NCBI RefSeq assembly: GCF_963675165.1
Contig: NC_087379.1
Coordinates: forward strand, 4,419,442 to 4,483,441
Origin: Halichondria panicea
Lineage: Eukaryota; Porifera; Demospongiae; Suberitida; Halichondriidae
Direction of reading: 5' to 3'
Length of the DNA: 64,000 nt
In this document: piece after piece, positions 22,394 through 37,300 of the stretch
Numbering within the stretch: position 1 is the stretch's first letter
How the letters are laid out: every line of letters starts with the position of its first letter
Notes under the pieces: model-generated
What the model was told of the DNA's origin: nothing
Seen by the model: the letters and a program-made list of their open reading frames with translations, nothing else
The model's database searches: none
Position numbers and translations under genes: made by a program

Positions 22394-25300
22394 ATGGCAA
22401 CAAGGTGAGCAGAGCTAGATCTAGTAGTAGTATATACAGCCGGGCTACAAGTAGATCTACCCATACAAATTTATTCTACATCCCCACTTGGCCTTCTGTA
22501 TCACTGTAACACGTGGGGTGTTGCCATAAACTCCCACCTTATAGTCTTGTTCCCAGGCCAATTTTTCTCTAATAGCCTATACCGGGAAAATACACAATTA
22601 TTAATGCATGTATATATTAATGCATGTGTATACAATGCTTACCAAAGTACATACTCTCTATTTTATATACCGTATAGATCTAGCGGGAAATTTTTGCGGG
22701 TGCATATTTTCGCTATTTAGCTCCAGGGCCCTCAGCAGAAATGTTCGTGGGTTCTAATATTCACGTTGCAATGCCCATAAAACCGAAATACCGGTGCGTG
22801 GGAGTTTATCCCAGTTTTAATTTTCACGTCTTCTGTCTGCCCTCGAAAAACGCGAAATTTTGCACCTCACGAAAATTTCCCGTTGCACGGTAATGCAAAA
22901 CCTAATTAAAAACCAAATCTGTACACTCTCTCTAATTGGAGTACATGCTAATAGTAGAGGAACTGGATCCAGATGTTCAATAGCACAGAATCCAATATTG
23001 AGTGACCTTTAATGAGCTTCCTCTGCATGTTTTTAATGTGGGTATATAGCTATAGCAAGTGATGGTATATTAGCTAGCTCGCGATCCTAGGATTTTGTAA
23101 ATGCAGTCACATCAGCTATATGACAGACCGACTCACCGTTTCGTTTTTTGTAATTGGTAAACATACAAATATTGATAATTTCTCCCCTTCATTGTTACCG
23201 CCTGCCACTGTATACACTGTATAGTCATGATCTTGGTGATCAACTCTATGAGGCTTCCGAGGGCGGTCATGTGAACGTGGTGGAGAAACTACTGGCTAGA
23301 GAAGCTCCTCTGAACTGGAGGAACATTGGTTACTATGGACGAACCGCTCTCCATGCAGCATGTCTTAACAACAAACCTGATGTAGTGAAGGTATTGACAC
23401 AGCAAGATGACATCAATGTCCAAGTACAGGATACCATTCTGAAGCTTACTCCCCTGCACTACGCCTGCTGGGTGGGACACCTGAAATGTGTCCAGTTACT
23501 GATGGCAACTGGACAGTGTGACCTAGGTAAGTCAGGGTATGCATGTGTGGGTCATGTACAGGTGAAATTGATACCAAAAACAGCAACACAACTTGTTACT
23601 TAAAACTGTTTTGTTTTTATTTGAGGAAGTAGTAGACGTTGCACTAAGTGTTGTACTAAGTGTTGTGCTTGCTTCATAGACTAAGCTCAGCCGATTCGAT
23701 ACACGCTGACGGTTGAATTTTAAACTTTGAATCCCTATAGTAGCATAGAATTTATTATCATGGGATGACATTTATTATGACAGGATATAGGTTATTATAC
23801 AGCCACAGTGCCACATGGAATATTTTGGCTCGGTAGTAACGTAGCAGCAGGCCCCGAGGGCAAACGTCACTACTGAGCCATGTGTGCACTATAGTGAAGC
23901 GGAGTAATAACCAATTTAACTTATATCACATTGTCAACAAGCGTGTAATAAAAATCTGACAGTCCCGTCTGTGTTATAAGTTATAGTTATAACATGCACG
24001 AGGGATGTATGGCATATATTGCACTGAACGAGGGTGTAAGCCCCGAGGGCTGAGTGCAATATGTTCCATACATCCCAAGTGCACGTGTTGTAACTAGTTT
24101 ATATCCCGAGGGCATAGCAACATAACTATCAACGGCAGCGACAACCCTATAGACATAGCTCCATCTTTTCTCTCTTCTAGACACACTACAAATAATTATA
24201 CTGAAAACAGCCCCACCCCACTACTGCTGGCCCCACTACTCCACCCCACCACTGCTGGTGCTAAACCGCACCACCCTACACGGGGCCTACATACATGTAC
24301 CTCACAACCAAGCCAAAGAAGCTCGCCTCTACATAGCCTCCTTCACAAGGCCTCAACAAGGAGGCCTGCTATACTGACTGCTTGCGCATGCGCAAAATTA
24401 TTGGATAATTTCCCCGTAAAGTTTCCGTTTGAAGCATGCTATTACATATGCGCACTACAGCCACGTGGAGCCCTTTGTGGGAGGACTCTTGGTTTCTTTA
24501 CAGACTCTACTGTGAGACTGCTCCATTCCCAGTGCATGCCAGGTGCCCTATTTGTAACACTCCAGGTGTCTTTGCTGACTCTGCTGTGTTCCAAGTCCCA
24601 TTGCATGTTTCAAAGCCTTGTGATTGTACTTGTCAGAGCGTTCAAATCTATAATTTAGCTCTCTAGCTTACCCGTACATGTTAGTTGCTGCTATGTTTCA
24701 ATGTTCATATATACATACTGCTGCTTTTCACATAATTTGTATATGAGACGCCAACTGCAGTGCTCTATAGTTTGTTTATATTGTGTGTGTATTCTGAGTC
24801 GGCTCACCTGGATGCCATATAGTGCTGCATTTACAGCTAGCTATTACACGTGGCTTTTATTCGAGACATCAAACTATCTAATCCTACGCATGCGTACTCT
24901 ATATACCACCAGCCCCTCCCACCATGTTGACTGTAAGACAGCCCTATGGACTGCAAATGAGCTCTGAGCTGCTGTTTGACATTTTGGAACTTTATACAAC
25001 CCCGACTATATAACGTCGAGGCTTCTGCGCTTCAGTGCTCTAGTTTCCTACTGACAATTTATACATATATACTTCCATACCACTTCTGATCTGATCTCTG
25101 ACTCACCACTATATAGGAGCTGTGACTAGTGATGGACTAACTCCACTGGGAACAGCAGTCAGATGGGGGCACCTGGGCATTATCAAGTACCTGATCAAGG
25201 AGTACAACGTGAATGTCAATGGTAAGTTAGCACATGCAAAGCCCATAAACCGTGTGCAAGTGTAATTATAGTATTAACCAAGGAGGTGGCTTGTGTCTAT

Positions 25301-28300
25301 ATACATGTAGAGGTATACCGTATAGCGCGAAATTTTCGAGGCACTTATATTTCGTGGATTGGCCTCTAAAAGCCATTTCGTTGCACAATGTTCGCGGAAT
25401 GACTGCTTACCGGAAGCCACGCCTTTAAATATTTGCACGATAGCAGGTAATTCTAATTAAAGAACAATCTTCGTAGACTTAATTTTCGTGTAGAATTCTA
25501 AGCCACGAAATCCGCGAAAATTAAGCCCCTCGAAAATTTCGCGCTATACGGTATTTGTATTTGCATTTTAATTCATTAATTATTGGCACAAATCATATTC
25601 CAATGTGTGTGTCTAATAATTGCCTCATCCAAGCATATCAGGTATCAACTATAAATCTATCAGATACCATGTATGCATGCGCATATATACACACAATTGA
25701 CTTTTTACTGAGTTATGCACTTTTTGTTAATTAAAGTGTCTGATTCACCACTTGAACTAACTCCACTGGGAGAGGCGGTCAGATGGGGGCACCTGGACAT
25801 CATTAAGTACATTATCATGGAGTACAATATGGATGTCAAAGGTAAATTAATTATTATGTGCATAATTATAAAGAACATTTTAACCTTGTATTAGTGTATA
25901 TATACATTATTGCTCTTGGTTGCTAACCAGTAGATTATCAGTGCTGTAGTGATGTATTCTGAAGTACATTTCAGTATATAATAGTCACATTAAGGTAGGA
26001 GCATATGAGGGGATGGGGAGCGTCTTACTATGCTGCCATATAGTATTGCGAATTCACTATCGTCCAACCACATTTCCTTGTTTGTAATGTGCTAAGTGCT
26101 CTGCACATGTGTGGCTGACACCGGTTTGATCTAGGTGACTAGGTGTACTAGGTTTCTTAGTAGTATTGAGAACCCCAGGAGTGTTGTTGCTGAGGCATGA
26201 CCACTAATTCACCGGGTGCAGCCGAGGTCAATTAGTAGTCGTGCAGAAGCCACACACTCCGGAAGGTTTTCAATACTACTAAGGAAGGTTTTCAATACTA
26301 CTAAGAAACCGGACTACACCTAGTCTACCTGGCTTAGAAAATGCGTCACTTCCTGGATTGTGGTCTGCTGCATAGCTACCAGCATGGATACTGCTGCAAA
26401 GCTACACAGCCAAAAATCCACGGGCCCGTTACAGGTATAAATCCACGTGGTGTATTCAACTGTTTGGTTAGATACTGTTTAGCAGCCTGTGGATTTCAGC
26501 ATGTAATCAGCCGTGGAACGGGCTGAAAGCAGTCTGAGTACGGCCTGTAAGCAGCCCTATGTTCTCAGTTAGTTCCGGTTTGCTTTTATACAGTTAAAAG
26601 CTGAGTTTGGCATGAATAATTCCACAAAGTGTTAACATTTTTAAGAAACAAACATAGCCAGACAGCTCGACAGTTTACAACACTAATAGGAATGTTTCTT
26701 CTAGTGCTTGTGCTGCTCGAGTGTGTCACTGTGTGTGTAAAGAAGACATGTGAATAATTATCGTTGCAAAGAAAATGTTTCTTACATTTTATAAAGTTTC
26801 TGTTTGACTGTTTGTACTACCAGCCATGTCCTCTGTCACTGTGTGTATAAAGAAGACATGTGAATATCGTTTCAAAGAAAATGTTTCTTACCAATAAATA
26901 ATGTGTTGTTCGACTGTTCGTACTGTCCACAGACCAGCCATGTCCTCAGTCACTGTGTATATATTATAGTGAATATGGTTGCAAAGAAAATAATGTTTCT
27001 TACCATTATACATTATTTGTTTGACTGTTTGTACTGTCACAGACCAGCCATGTCCGCAGCCAGTAACTTAACTAAAGCAAAACACAAATAAAGTTTTTAT
27101 ATGATTGCTTACTTGCCAAATTCTGATAGTTCCTAAAGTATAGGTGTGTCCACGATGCTGTAATCAATGTAAACGACAATAATTATTATAAAATACCTTC
27201 TGGTCATGATAGGTTGAAATCATTGATGGCGTGAGCATTCCAATTTATATATGTACATTTGTATGTGTGCATCAGTACACGAGTTTAAAGTGAGTTAAAT
27301 AATTATTAATTGGCTCACATTCTCAAGTAGTGTGACAAGGAACCTCAATCTCGAGCTCAATCAGTACAGTAATGATGACATAGACACAGGTACATCTGTA
27401 TGTGTGAATACGTAAACAAGTTCGAGTAAGTGAGTCAATAATAGAACCTGAATCTCGAGCTCGTAAAGTAATGATGACACAGACAACTGTAGATAATATC
27501 ATAGGTATACATTTACATGCATTCTATATACCTCGTACTCACCTATTTAGTAGTCATTGTAGAGGTGCATATCCTCCTTTTTAGATGTGTATTCCTATAC
27601 ATAAGCAGCATATAGACCAACATTTTAAAAACCAGCTGAGCACTCACTTATAACATTGCAGAAGAAGTCAACAACCTGCGTCAGAGGCAACCAGATCTGC
27701 AATACGAAATAACTCTGTCAACATAATTATTTATGCATGACCACATAGCACACCTTGTAGCCTATAGAGCTAGACTCCTAGAGACAGTGAGAGAAGAATT
27801 GCAGAGACATCTAGCAGCTGATAAATGGACAGAAGTTAGACCTACTATACTAGCTCCTTATTTAGACTCTACTTACTTCCTCTCTCTCTCTCTTTTTCTT
27901 GCTAAGCTGGCCTTGGCAGTCAGCTCCATAAATAATATAATTACTCCATCCATCCTTTAAAGCTGCAACTGAACGAGAAGATCAAACTGAAGCACCTTTT
28001 CAGTCTCTTGGTGGATTTCGTAGCTAAGCAACTTTCTCTCTGCGCATGCGCATACACTGGCTGCACAGGCTGTAAGCAGGACGTGGCTGAAACAGGCCCG
28101 TTATTTACGGTCTGTATTCAGGACAGGATGTACGTGCTGTAACGGGCCTGTGGTTCCAGGATGTAAGCAGGCCGTGGGCGATTACATTCGCATACAGGCC
28201 CGTATTCCGGCCTGTATTCAACTGATTTTCCCCACGGGCCTGAAACAGGCCCGTGGATTATTGGCTGTGTACCGTACCGGTACCCATCACGAGCTAGCTG

Positions 28301-31300
28301 CAATGCTGCAAGAAGCTACTGAACTAGATCTAGCTCTCAAATTCAACTTTTAGAGCCTCCTGGCAGTCGTGCGTACCTAATATACAGTGAAGATGTGTCT
28401 AAAGCAAATCAAGGTGGACTGACAAGCAGAAAACGAGTGCCTACCAATATGCAAATGATGATAATCCTACAGGTGTGTTGTACGACTTTACAAGTTATAC
28501 AACTCCAAATGTCCCCCCAAAAGACCCAATTTCGCTCTCTATTTGACACCATTGAGGTGCCCTAAACCAAATGTATGGTATATTCTGCTATTCCTCTCGG
28601 GCACAATGTCCTGTCCAAAGTGGTGTACAACCTGATGAAAGATAGAGGATATGACAGGCATTATACCAACCATTCGTTGAGAGTGTCTTCGGCAACTAGA
28701 CTATTTGATGCTCAAGTCGATGAACTGATTATGAGCAGAACGGGCCACTCGAGCACGGACGGGGTTAGAGCTTACAAACGAACCTCAAACAAGCTAAAAG
28801 AACTTACCTCTGATTTTCTAAATTGTAAGACTGTGTCTACAGTTGAGGAGCAAGAACCGAAGTCTAAGCGTGTGTGTCTCAAGCAACAAGATTCCCAAGA
28901 GAACTTTATGCCTACCATATCTATTACTGGTGGAACTAATATTACTATTAACATCAAGCAGTAGTTTATGTATAGGATAGACTACACCTAAGAGTAGAAT
29001 ATGTGTCTATGTAACCTCCGCGGTTGCGGTTAGACCGAGGCGCAAAGCCGAGGGAATCTAACCGTAACCAAGGCGGTTACTAAGACACATATTCTACGAG
29101 TGGGTGTGGTCTATCTAACTTGGACTTCATTGCGCATGCGCGGGCCGTGGTTATAAAAAGCCAGGTTTGGTGCGTAGCAACAGAAATTGAATTTGTGCGA
29201 GCTGGACGAGCTGGACGAGCTGTGAGAGACACCAGTTGACAGAAAAAGACAAGAAGACGGCTTCAAAACAATGAAAAACTACAGTAAAACTTAGTAAAGC
29301 TTGTGAAACGCTTCCTGAAGATACTGGAAAGAACAGACAAGTAAAAAGAACATAGAACTATGCTAGAACTGACTCTGCAACACTACAAGAAGAAGAATGA
29401 AGCACTGTGGTGGAGTGGAGGGGGTATAGAGCAGACTGGACCGGCATGAAACCTCAATAGAAAGTGTCAAGCAACTGCTAAAGTGTTTTTGATGCTTCCT
29501 GGCCCCTTTGCCCATGCCCAACTGGAAAAAGCAATACAAAGCAACAGTGGACATGGAAAGAATGGATATTGACTAAACAAACTATTGCATTCTGTGTTTT
29601 TTATAATGTTTTTGTCATCTTCTTGTCACTTTCACTAAAAATTTCATTCCAACTTTTGAGAACTTCCTGCAAATTATTTGTCACTTCCTGTAGAATATGC
29701 GTCCATTTCCTGTAGAATATGTGTCCACTTCCTGTAGAATATGCGCCCATTTCCTGTAGAATAAGTACCTTACAGTAGATTATGCTTCCATGTAATCTAC
29801 TGTTTTTAGCCAATCAGATCAATTACAGATGATGTAATGTAGTCTAATGTATTTTCTACTTTTTAAAAATGATACTTGATTGGTGATAATAATAATTATT
29901 ACAGCTCTAAAAATGTAATTCTTGGGCATTTTAATGAGATTCATGCGCCAACTACCCGCAGGTCACTTAGTACTAAGTGACCTGCTAGCAGGTCTCTTAG
30001 CTGATATAACTACCTCATTAAGGGTGGCCACATCAAAGCATGAACATGCACATTTTTTCTAATAATATATAGTGAGTACAATGAAATGTTAGCAGCACTT
30101 AGCAGTTTGACATTATAATTATGGCATAATAATAATTATATACAGAATCCGTGTAGTAAGTTCATCCCCTCACATATTCCTAAGCATGAAATTGTGCTGA
30201 ATGTGCATGCAGCTTGGCCATTAATAATGTTATTTTTACCGAGTGGTGCACTTATGTTAATAAACTGTCTGACTCACCACAATAGGAGCTGTAACCAGTG
30301 ATGGACTAACTGTACTGGGAGTGGCAGTCAGAAAGGGGCACCTGAACATAATCAAGTTCCTCGTCACTGAATGTGATGTGGATTTCAACGGTAACTTAGC
30401 ACGTGCAATGCCGCAGCAACATTTTTATTGCAACTCAGATGTGGTATCTAGACTGGGGCTGACTCCCCCCCCCCCACCCTTTCCTCTATCAACTGTGCAG
30501 TAAAAATTCAGCTTAACTGCTTAGCTTTTTAGCTCTTTATATGCGGCTGCCTAAAACGCTGCTTCGAGGTGTAGCTGCACGAAGAGTACGATAATAAAAG
30601 CTGAGTGTGTGTGTGTGTATATGTGTGCATGTGTCTGTCTATTCCAGCTGTAACTGCCCCAACGGTTGCATACAATGTATGCGACAACATTTTAAAGTAA
30701 GTAAGTACGCAAGTTTTCGTGGAACAGTTTCTCTTAAGTCCCATCTCTAGGACATTTTACACCCATGCACTTACTCCTGCACAAGGGGATTTTTCCCAAA
30801 AAATGCATTTGAAATGTGATAGGATTGGCAGGGGTAAGCACCAAAAAGCGTGGAAACAAGAATCCGGTCCACTGGAACATACCATATATAGGATGCAAAT
30901 TCAACCACCAACTCTTGAATTTATACTGTTTGAGCGTGTTCATCCGTTTTTCTCAATGTTACGCGCATGCATGCATCCTCAACTCCAGGTGTTTTCTTTT
31001 TAAAATGAAAGCACCATGGGTGCTGATGCCTTGGTGGAAGCTGCTTTCCGGCATGATAAATAATTTAATTTGCATGTAGAAACAATGCAAAAGAGTCGGG
31101 AAATGATCGACCATGATTTCTTCTAAAACGCATGACCAGGCTTCCTACTCTGCAGCTGAGGCGCCTTGCTGCTGTGCTCTGCCACTGTTTAAAATACTGC
31201 ACAATCTGACTGACTTCCCAAACAACCCAGAACTAATATGATGTACAGCAGCAGAACAATTAACTATTTCTCTCTGGTCCCCTACAAATGTAGAACATCC

Positions 31301-34300
31301 TTGTACAAATTTTCCTTTTTTCCTCATGCAAAAGAGTATGGAATAAGCTGTATGGAATAAGCTGCAAGTATGGAATAAGTATATAGCAGTATGGAATAAG
31401 ATGCACGGTTAGCCACAAGGAAATTGCTTTAGTAGACAGTGCTAGTATTATTATGTTCATTTAAGACATATTTGTATTCTCACTTATAGTTGACATGTTG
31501 TAGCTACTAAAACGTAATAACATGCAGGACACTGTTAATGTTCAGCACTGCTGGAATTTCTTCTTTGCAACCATGCTCGTTTTAATGACCAAAGTTCATT
31601 TTGTGGAAGATTCTGTGTTCCTATATATAATCTAGTCCTCACGCATGATGCATGAGATAAGTCCTTCAATTCTGCTTCGCACTAAGCATCTAGAAGTGCC
31701 TTTTTTTGCTGGGGGCTTGAGCTGTGTTGCAGCAGTATAGAGGCAAGCTTCTTTGGCTTGGTTATGAGGTACGTAGGCCGTCGAACAGCAGTAGCTAGTG
31801 GGTGGAGCTATTTTTGCAGCAGTATTAGTGGGGTGGGGCTGTTTTGCAGCAACAATTTGTGACAAGCCATTCGTTGGTCCATGCCAATCTTATACGCAGC
31901 AGATACAGGTACATAATTATCGTCTAGAAAAGAAGAAGAGATGCATGGAGCTGTGTCTATAGGGTTGTCTCTGTCATTTTACAGTTCTATTGTTACTAAG
32001 ACGGTGTTATGTTGCTATGCCCTCGGGATATAAACTACGTGCACTCGGGATGCATGGCATATATATTGCACTCAGCCCTCCAGCTTGCTTGTTTCCACGC
32101 TTTTTGGTGCTTTCCCTGGCTAATCCTAGCAATTTTTCACATGTTTTTTAGAATAACAATGGTATATCTGATTGCTGCATTTCAAACTACAATTGTTTTT
32201 CTCACTTTAGATTCTGCACAAGCAGTTCGTATCCTAGAGCTGACACTGAAAGATAACGGAGATGTAGCGACCAAAATTAACGGTGAGATTCATTGTTATG
32301 GTGCGCATGCGCAAGCGGTATACAGTGTGTTTGTGTGTCTGTGTGTGTGTAGACTGCTACAGCTGCTCAAGGATCAATGAAGTGCAAGTAAGAGTTTCTA
32401 TAGGCTTCTAGATTTGTATACTTGGTTCTCGAGTTATGCTTAGTTTTGCTTACTTGGAATGCCTTTTCAGAAGAGTGCGTAGGAAAACTTGTCCATCGAG
32501 TGTTGCTACTCTACTTAGTGTTAGCTCTGCACTAGAACGCTATAGCTATTGGTAGCTGCAAGAGTGAGAAGAGAGCTGCAAAGCTCTGCATGCTGGTGCA
32601 GCCATTAATATTATTTTAGACTTAACATCTATCGTTTTTAACAACAAATGGTCGATCATTACCCATGCACTCTTTGAGTTTCCCTGTGATTCTGGATTCT
32701 GCCTGCATGCACCAAAATTAATTAATGCATCATGATATTATAATGTGCATGTGTATATAAAAGCTATCAGTAGCTTTATGTTATGTAGCTTTGGCATCTC
32801 CACCGAGGCATCAGGACCCGCGGTGTTTTCATTTTAGATGTAATGGTCATTTGTTAACGGATGCCGCCTTATTTTTTGGAGGAGTTTGGTTATCAGAATA
32901 GAGGTATATAATCCAGTATTTTTAAAAGATTTACTTGTCATGGTTTTTTCCACAGAGAACAATCAACTTCTCCTGGCTTGCAAGTTTGGGTACACTACAC
33001 TTGTCCGGTATCTGATTAATAAGTGCAATGTGGATGTTGATAGTAAGTTACAATTTTTTACGCTGTTATTTCAACCGTTTAAACAATGATACAGTGCCTG
33101 TAATCTACAGAGTAGAATACCACAAATTTGGGAATATTGGTACAATTTTTGTGTAGGTGAATGCAACAAAGATATACATCTGAACAGATACTGCAATAAA
33201 TTGTAAAATGTACATCATTAGATGTCTTTATAGCACACTATCCTTAGTAACAGCATAGTACCAATCAGAAATGCATGCATGCTGACTCTAGCAGAGAGGT
33301 TGTTGGTAGAACTGTCCATATCGTCCGTATCAATGCAATCTTCATGGATCCATCTCACACAACTACATTGTAGCCATTCTCTTCCAGTGCCAATATCTTC
33401 TTCAAGTGATCCATAACACACACAGCAATAGTTGTCATGAATGGTTGTCAAGACAGCTTTTTTCCGAAGTGATCGATTGATTAAACTTTACCGGGGTTTT
33501 TTTGGTAAAATGTGTAGCATGCCTGTTGCCAGTGCATCTTCACTGGCCCAAAAAGACTATAGTCAAGAGACTCATGTGTGGTGGAGGAAGGCAGAAGATT
33601 ATGACTTCACTATCTTTAGCAAACTGGATACTGTTTGGTTCAAAGTGAGAAGTATGACCATCTAACAATAGAATAAGTGGGGACTGTGAAACAGCACTCA
33701 GAAGAAAAAGCTCTTGATCGATCCAACCTTTATCACTGACGGCATATCGACTTCCACTCACTTCACCACAGTCACACTTCCACAACCGATAACTGTAATT
33801 TGTGCTTTCTGCCCCGAAGTGCGGCAACGGATCTTTCTTTGTCCTTCTGCGCTACGACTTTTGGGGAGCGAGGTTCCAATGGAACGCTCGTTTCATCCAT
33901 GTTGTATATTTGCTCTGGATGGGCATCACAATAAAACTCGTCCAACACACTTCTCAATAGGTCAAATTACTCTTGCATATTTTTAGCATTGATAGCATCC
34001 ATGCATGCGTCTACTCCAGCAATAGAATCACCAGCACGAAGTCCGAGACTTGGGTAATTCCTCTTCATAAAGTTCTGCCACCATGCAGCACCCATCCGTT
34101 ATTTTACAGTACGTCTTTCTGCCGTACATACGTCTCTACCAAACACATGACATCACATCTAGTTTTTCCATAACCTAATTTAGACACATCGAGTAAATGG
34201 GTGGACAGTTCTTCCTCTTCCTTCACACTAAGGTAAGGCACAGGGCCACTTTTAGTTCCATATATGACACTCGTCCGCTTAGTCTGTCTTTCAACGTAGA

Positions 34301-37300
34301 ACGTGGTACACCGTGCAAGTCAGCAGCTTTGTCACCGCGGATATGTGGTCAGTCTGAACACTATTATCGCAGCTAGCATTTGCTCATCAGTCCTCCATTG
34401 TTTTCTCTTCAAACTCCTGTTGCTTTTTTTAAGGTGGGAATCGGATGGTGGTGGTTGATTAGTCGTATGTTTAAACACCTTATTTTTCTTATTGGGCATC
34501 TTACAGCGGGACAGCTGCATTATTTAGTACATATAATTATAGCTATAGTTAATACAAAAAAGAAAGCAAGCTACAGACACCATTAACTAAGTTTCTGGTT
34601 AATGCAAACACTCAAAACATTCTACTATCAATATAGAAACTCTACAATAGCTGACTTACTACTTGCCTGAGAATGTCGATGGCTCTTGATTGAAGTAAGC
34701 TTCTTCGCAAACTGACACACAAAAGTACGGATTATACTGTTACATTTCTCCGTATGCTAACCTAGTCGATAATTGATTGATGTTTGGCCAATAATAGATA
34801 TAGGTCGATAATCGATGGTTTACGCTATTGATTGTTTCTGGGACAATGTGTTGACATTGTCTGACTCATGGCTATATAGGAGCTGTGACCATGAATGGAC
34901 TAACTCCACTGGGAATGGCAGTGAAATGGGGGCACCTGAACACTATCAAGTACTTGATCTCAGACTGTAATGTGGATGTTAACGGTAAGTCGCTATATGT
35001 GTTATATTAGTTCAATGTGAATGAACTACAGTCAGACGAAAGTTCTGTTAACTATTTAGAGCAGAACCCTTGGCGATAGTTGGGGCAACATTTATCATAA
35101 TCATGCAAGTTTGTACATTGTCTACATCACCCCCATGCACATCCGGGGCTAGTCTCATGAATCAGCCGCCCTTCTTTTGGGAAGGGGTCTGAGCACTCTT
35201 GTCTTGAGATCATTTCACAATGGAATGAGCCAGACCAATGGAATGTAATTAATTCGTGACCTTATGCCCCCGCGTATTTGTTAATTGTACAAAGTGGCAA
35301 GCGCAGGCATCTCTCTCTCTCTGAAGAACCTGCTTCAATCTATTTGTGTTTTGCCTGTGGTGCTAACTCTGTGCCCAAGGGCCCTGCTTGGCTTGCTTAT
35401 GCTTCGTAGCAGCTTCTACGTATGAAGCGTTTACCATGCGTAATGCATGCGTTAATGATTATCCAAATGCGTTGAGCAACGTGCAGTTCTTTATTGCCTC
35501 CTATAATATCACCTGACTAGAATAAGTCAATCTGTTTCCAGCATGTGCAACAAAACTGTAACAAGAGTGCTCAGACGGTCTTCTCAAAAGAAGGGCAGCT
35601 GATTCATGAGACTAAACCGGGGCAATTAAGGCCTTCGGTTTGAGAACGGCATTTTTACAACAGAATCTTCTGTCTTCGAATATCTTCTTTAAACCAGTCT
35701 TCACAAAGCACAGGCATGGATGGTCTCCACGGGATGGACTAGATATAGTTTCGATGTCTCGAATCAAAGCTGTGTATCTAAAGGTAACGTACAAGTTCAG
35801 CTTTTGCTCGGCTTTTATTCGAAAATCTGCCACAATTAAAACTAATAACTTAGGCTATCGACACTGTAAACGTACACTTTGACATCCAGGTAAACAAACT
35901 CAGAATCACAAAACAGACAAACAGACCAACTGCTATAACCCACAGCCGCAGCCCAGCCTCGGGTTAATAATGACACTATCTGATACACCACTATAATAGG
36001 AGTTGTGACCAGTGATAGACTAACTCTACTGGAAGTGGCTGCCAGAGAGGGGCACCTGGACACCATCAAGCACTTGATCTTGGAGTGCAATGTGGACGTT
36101 AAAGGTAATTAAGTTAGTACATGTTAGCTAATACGATATCTATGTGAATGAAGTAAAGTGCTGCATGATTATGTGAAATTTATATCCAGTAGATTATCAG
36201 TGACTTGGTATCAGGTGCAATATGTTGTGCCATAATTATTACTAAAATTAATGAAAAGGCTGCAATGGCATTCCAAGTAAGCAAAACTAGGCATAACTCG
36301 AGAACGAAGCATTATTTGCAAATCCACGAATTAAAATCCAAATGACTAGAAGCCTATAGAAACTCTTACTTACACTTCCTTGATCCTTGAGCAGCTGTAG
36401 CAGTCTACACAGACACACAAACACACTACCGTATACCTCGCTTGCGCATGCGCACCGATGCGTAATGAGCCAAATGTTGACAATTTGCAAGCTAACTTTT
36501 GCGATCCGGCAAGGATCGTGATGTTATACATGTACTGTATCGATAATTTGCTATCTTATTTTTGTGAAGCCGTTAGCACTCCCCAAGTTTGCACTGTATG
36601 TTTGATGCTCGCAAAACATTGTTTAATACTATCGAGATGGCTAGTTTGCTTACTTTGAAGGGCCATTGCAGTGGCGGATCCAGGAAAAAGGAAAGGGGAG
36701 TTCCAAATTTTTTGGGATTACGCCCACTTCCATAATAGGCTTGCGTAGAGCTAGCTATAGCCTAGGCGAACCATTGACTTTAAACACTCTCTTGGCAGTT
36801 GATACATCAAAACAACGTGCAGGTACAATCATTGAATTAGCTACAAAAAGCTAGCTGGTAACTGTACTAAAGCCATAATAGCTAGACTGAAAGGGGGATC
36901 CGTGGTACCCTGGGATCTCCCCCTGGATCCGCCACTGCATTGCAACGGTTGAACAATAACACACACGTGAGCACACTAGTCTACCGTATACCTCGGTTAC
37001 GCATGCGCATGCACTGAGTTATAATTACAGTATATCAAGTTTGTTATGAGACGGTACGAGACACCATTAATATTTAAATGTGCAAAGGTCCCCTTATACT
37101 TGAGGACGACTGTGTGTAAGGACAATGAATATTTAGTAGTTATATTTAGTAGTTATCGTTTAGAATTATACCTGTATAAAGTTAATTAATATACTTGTAT
37201 GTACATCTTTATGATCATCTTTGTTATAGTTTTGTTTTCCATCTAATGATTAATCCTTTTTGTTTTGTGCAACTAACTTCATGATTAATTTTGTCTAAAT

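Larger units (their letters stand above)
25117..36104 (+). other. Series of one-repeat ankyrin exons of equal length
   Basis: Five exons of exactly 105 nt (25117-25221, 25737-25841, 30286-30390, 34880-34984, 36000-36104) each begin and end in phase 1. Each encodes one repeat of the pattern GAVTSDGLTPLGxAVRWGHL followed by an I-I-K-Y-L-I helix. Two shorter ones (32211-32282 and 32956-33042) carry partial repeats. Any of them can be skipped or duplicated without breaking the frame. The exon at 25737 uses an acceptor slightly different from its siblings (AAAG before TGTCTGATTC). Confidence 0.85.

Noticed and set aside
23840..24180. CpG-containing GAGGGC palindromic segments considered as regulatory island
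   Set aside because: Similar pieces recur near 31930-32075 and 47925-47995 as inverted repeats, so they are more likely fold-back elements.
27733..27960. 75-codon frame with a charged start (ARLLETVREELQRHL-type)
   Set aside because: It has no family resemblance and no splice links, and lies inside the repeat-rich intron. It may be a relic of the element carrying the recombinase but cannot be supported.
29664..29765. Regular 24-bp repeats considered as a CRISPR-like array
   Set aside because: There are no spacers, the repeats are contiguous, the genome is eukaryotic, and the sequence is intronic.
32009..32380. 123-codon open frame
   Set aside because: It is a chance fusion of an intron end, the real 72-nt ankyrin exon (32211-32282) and the adjacent MITE.
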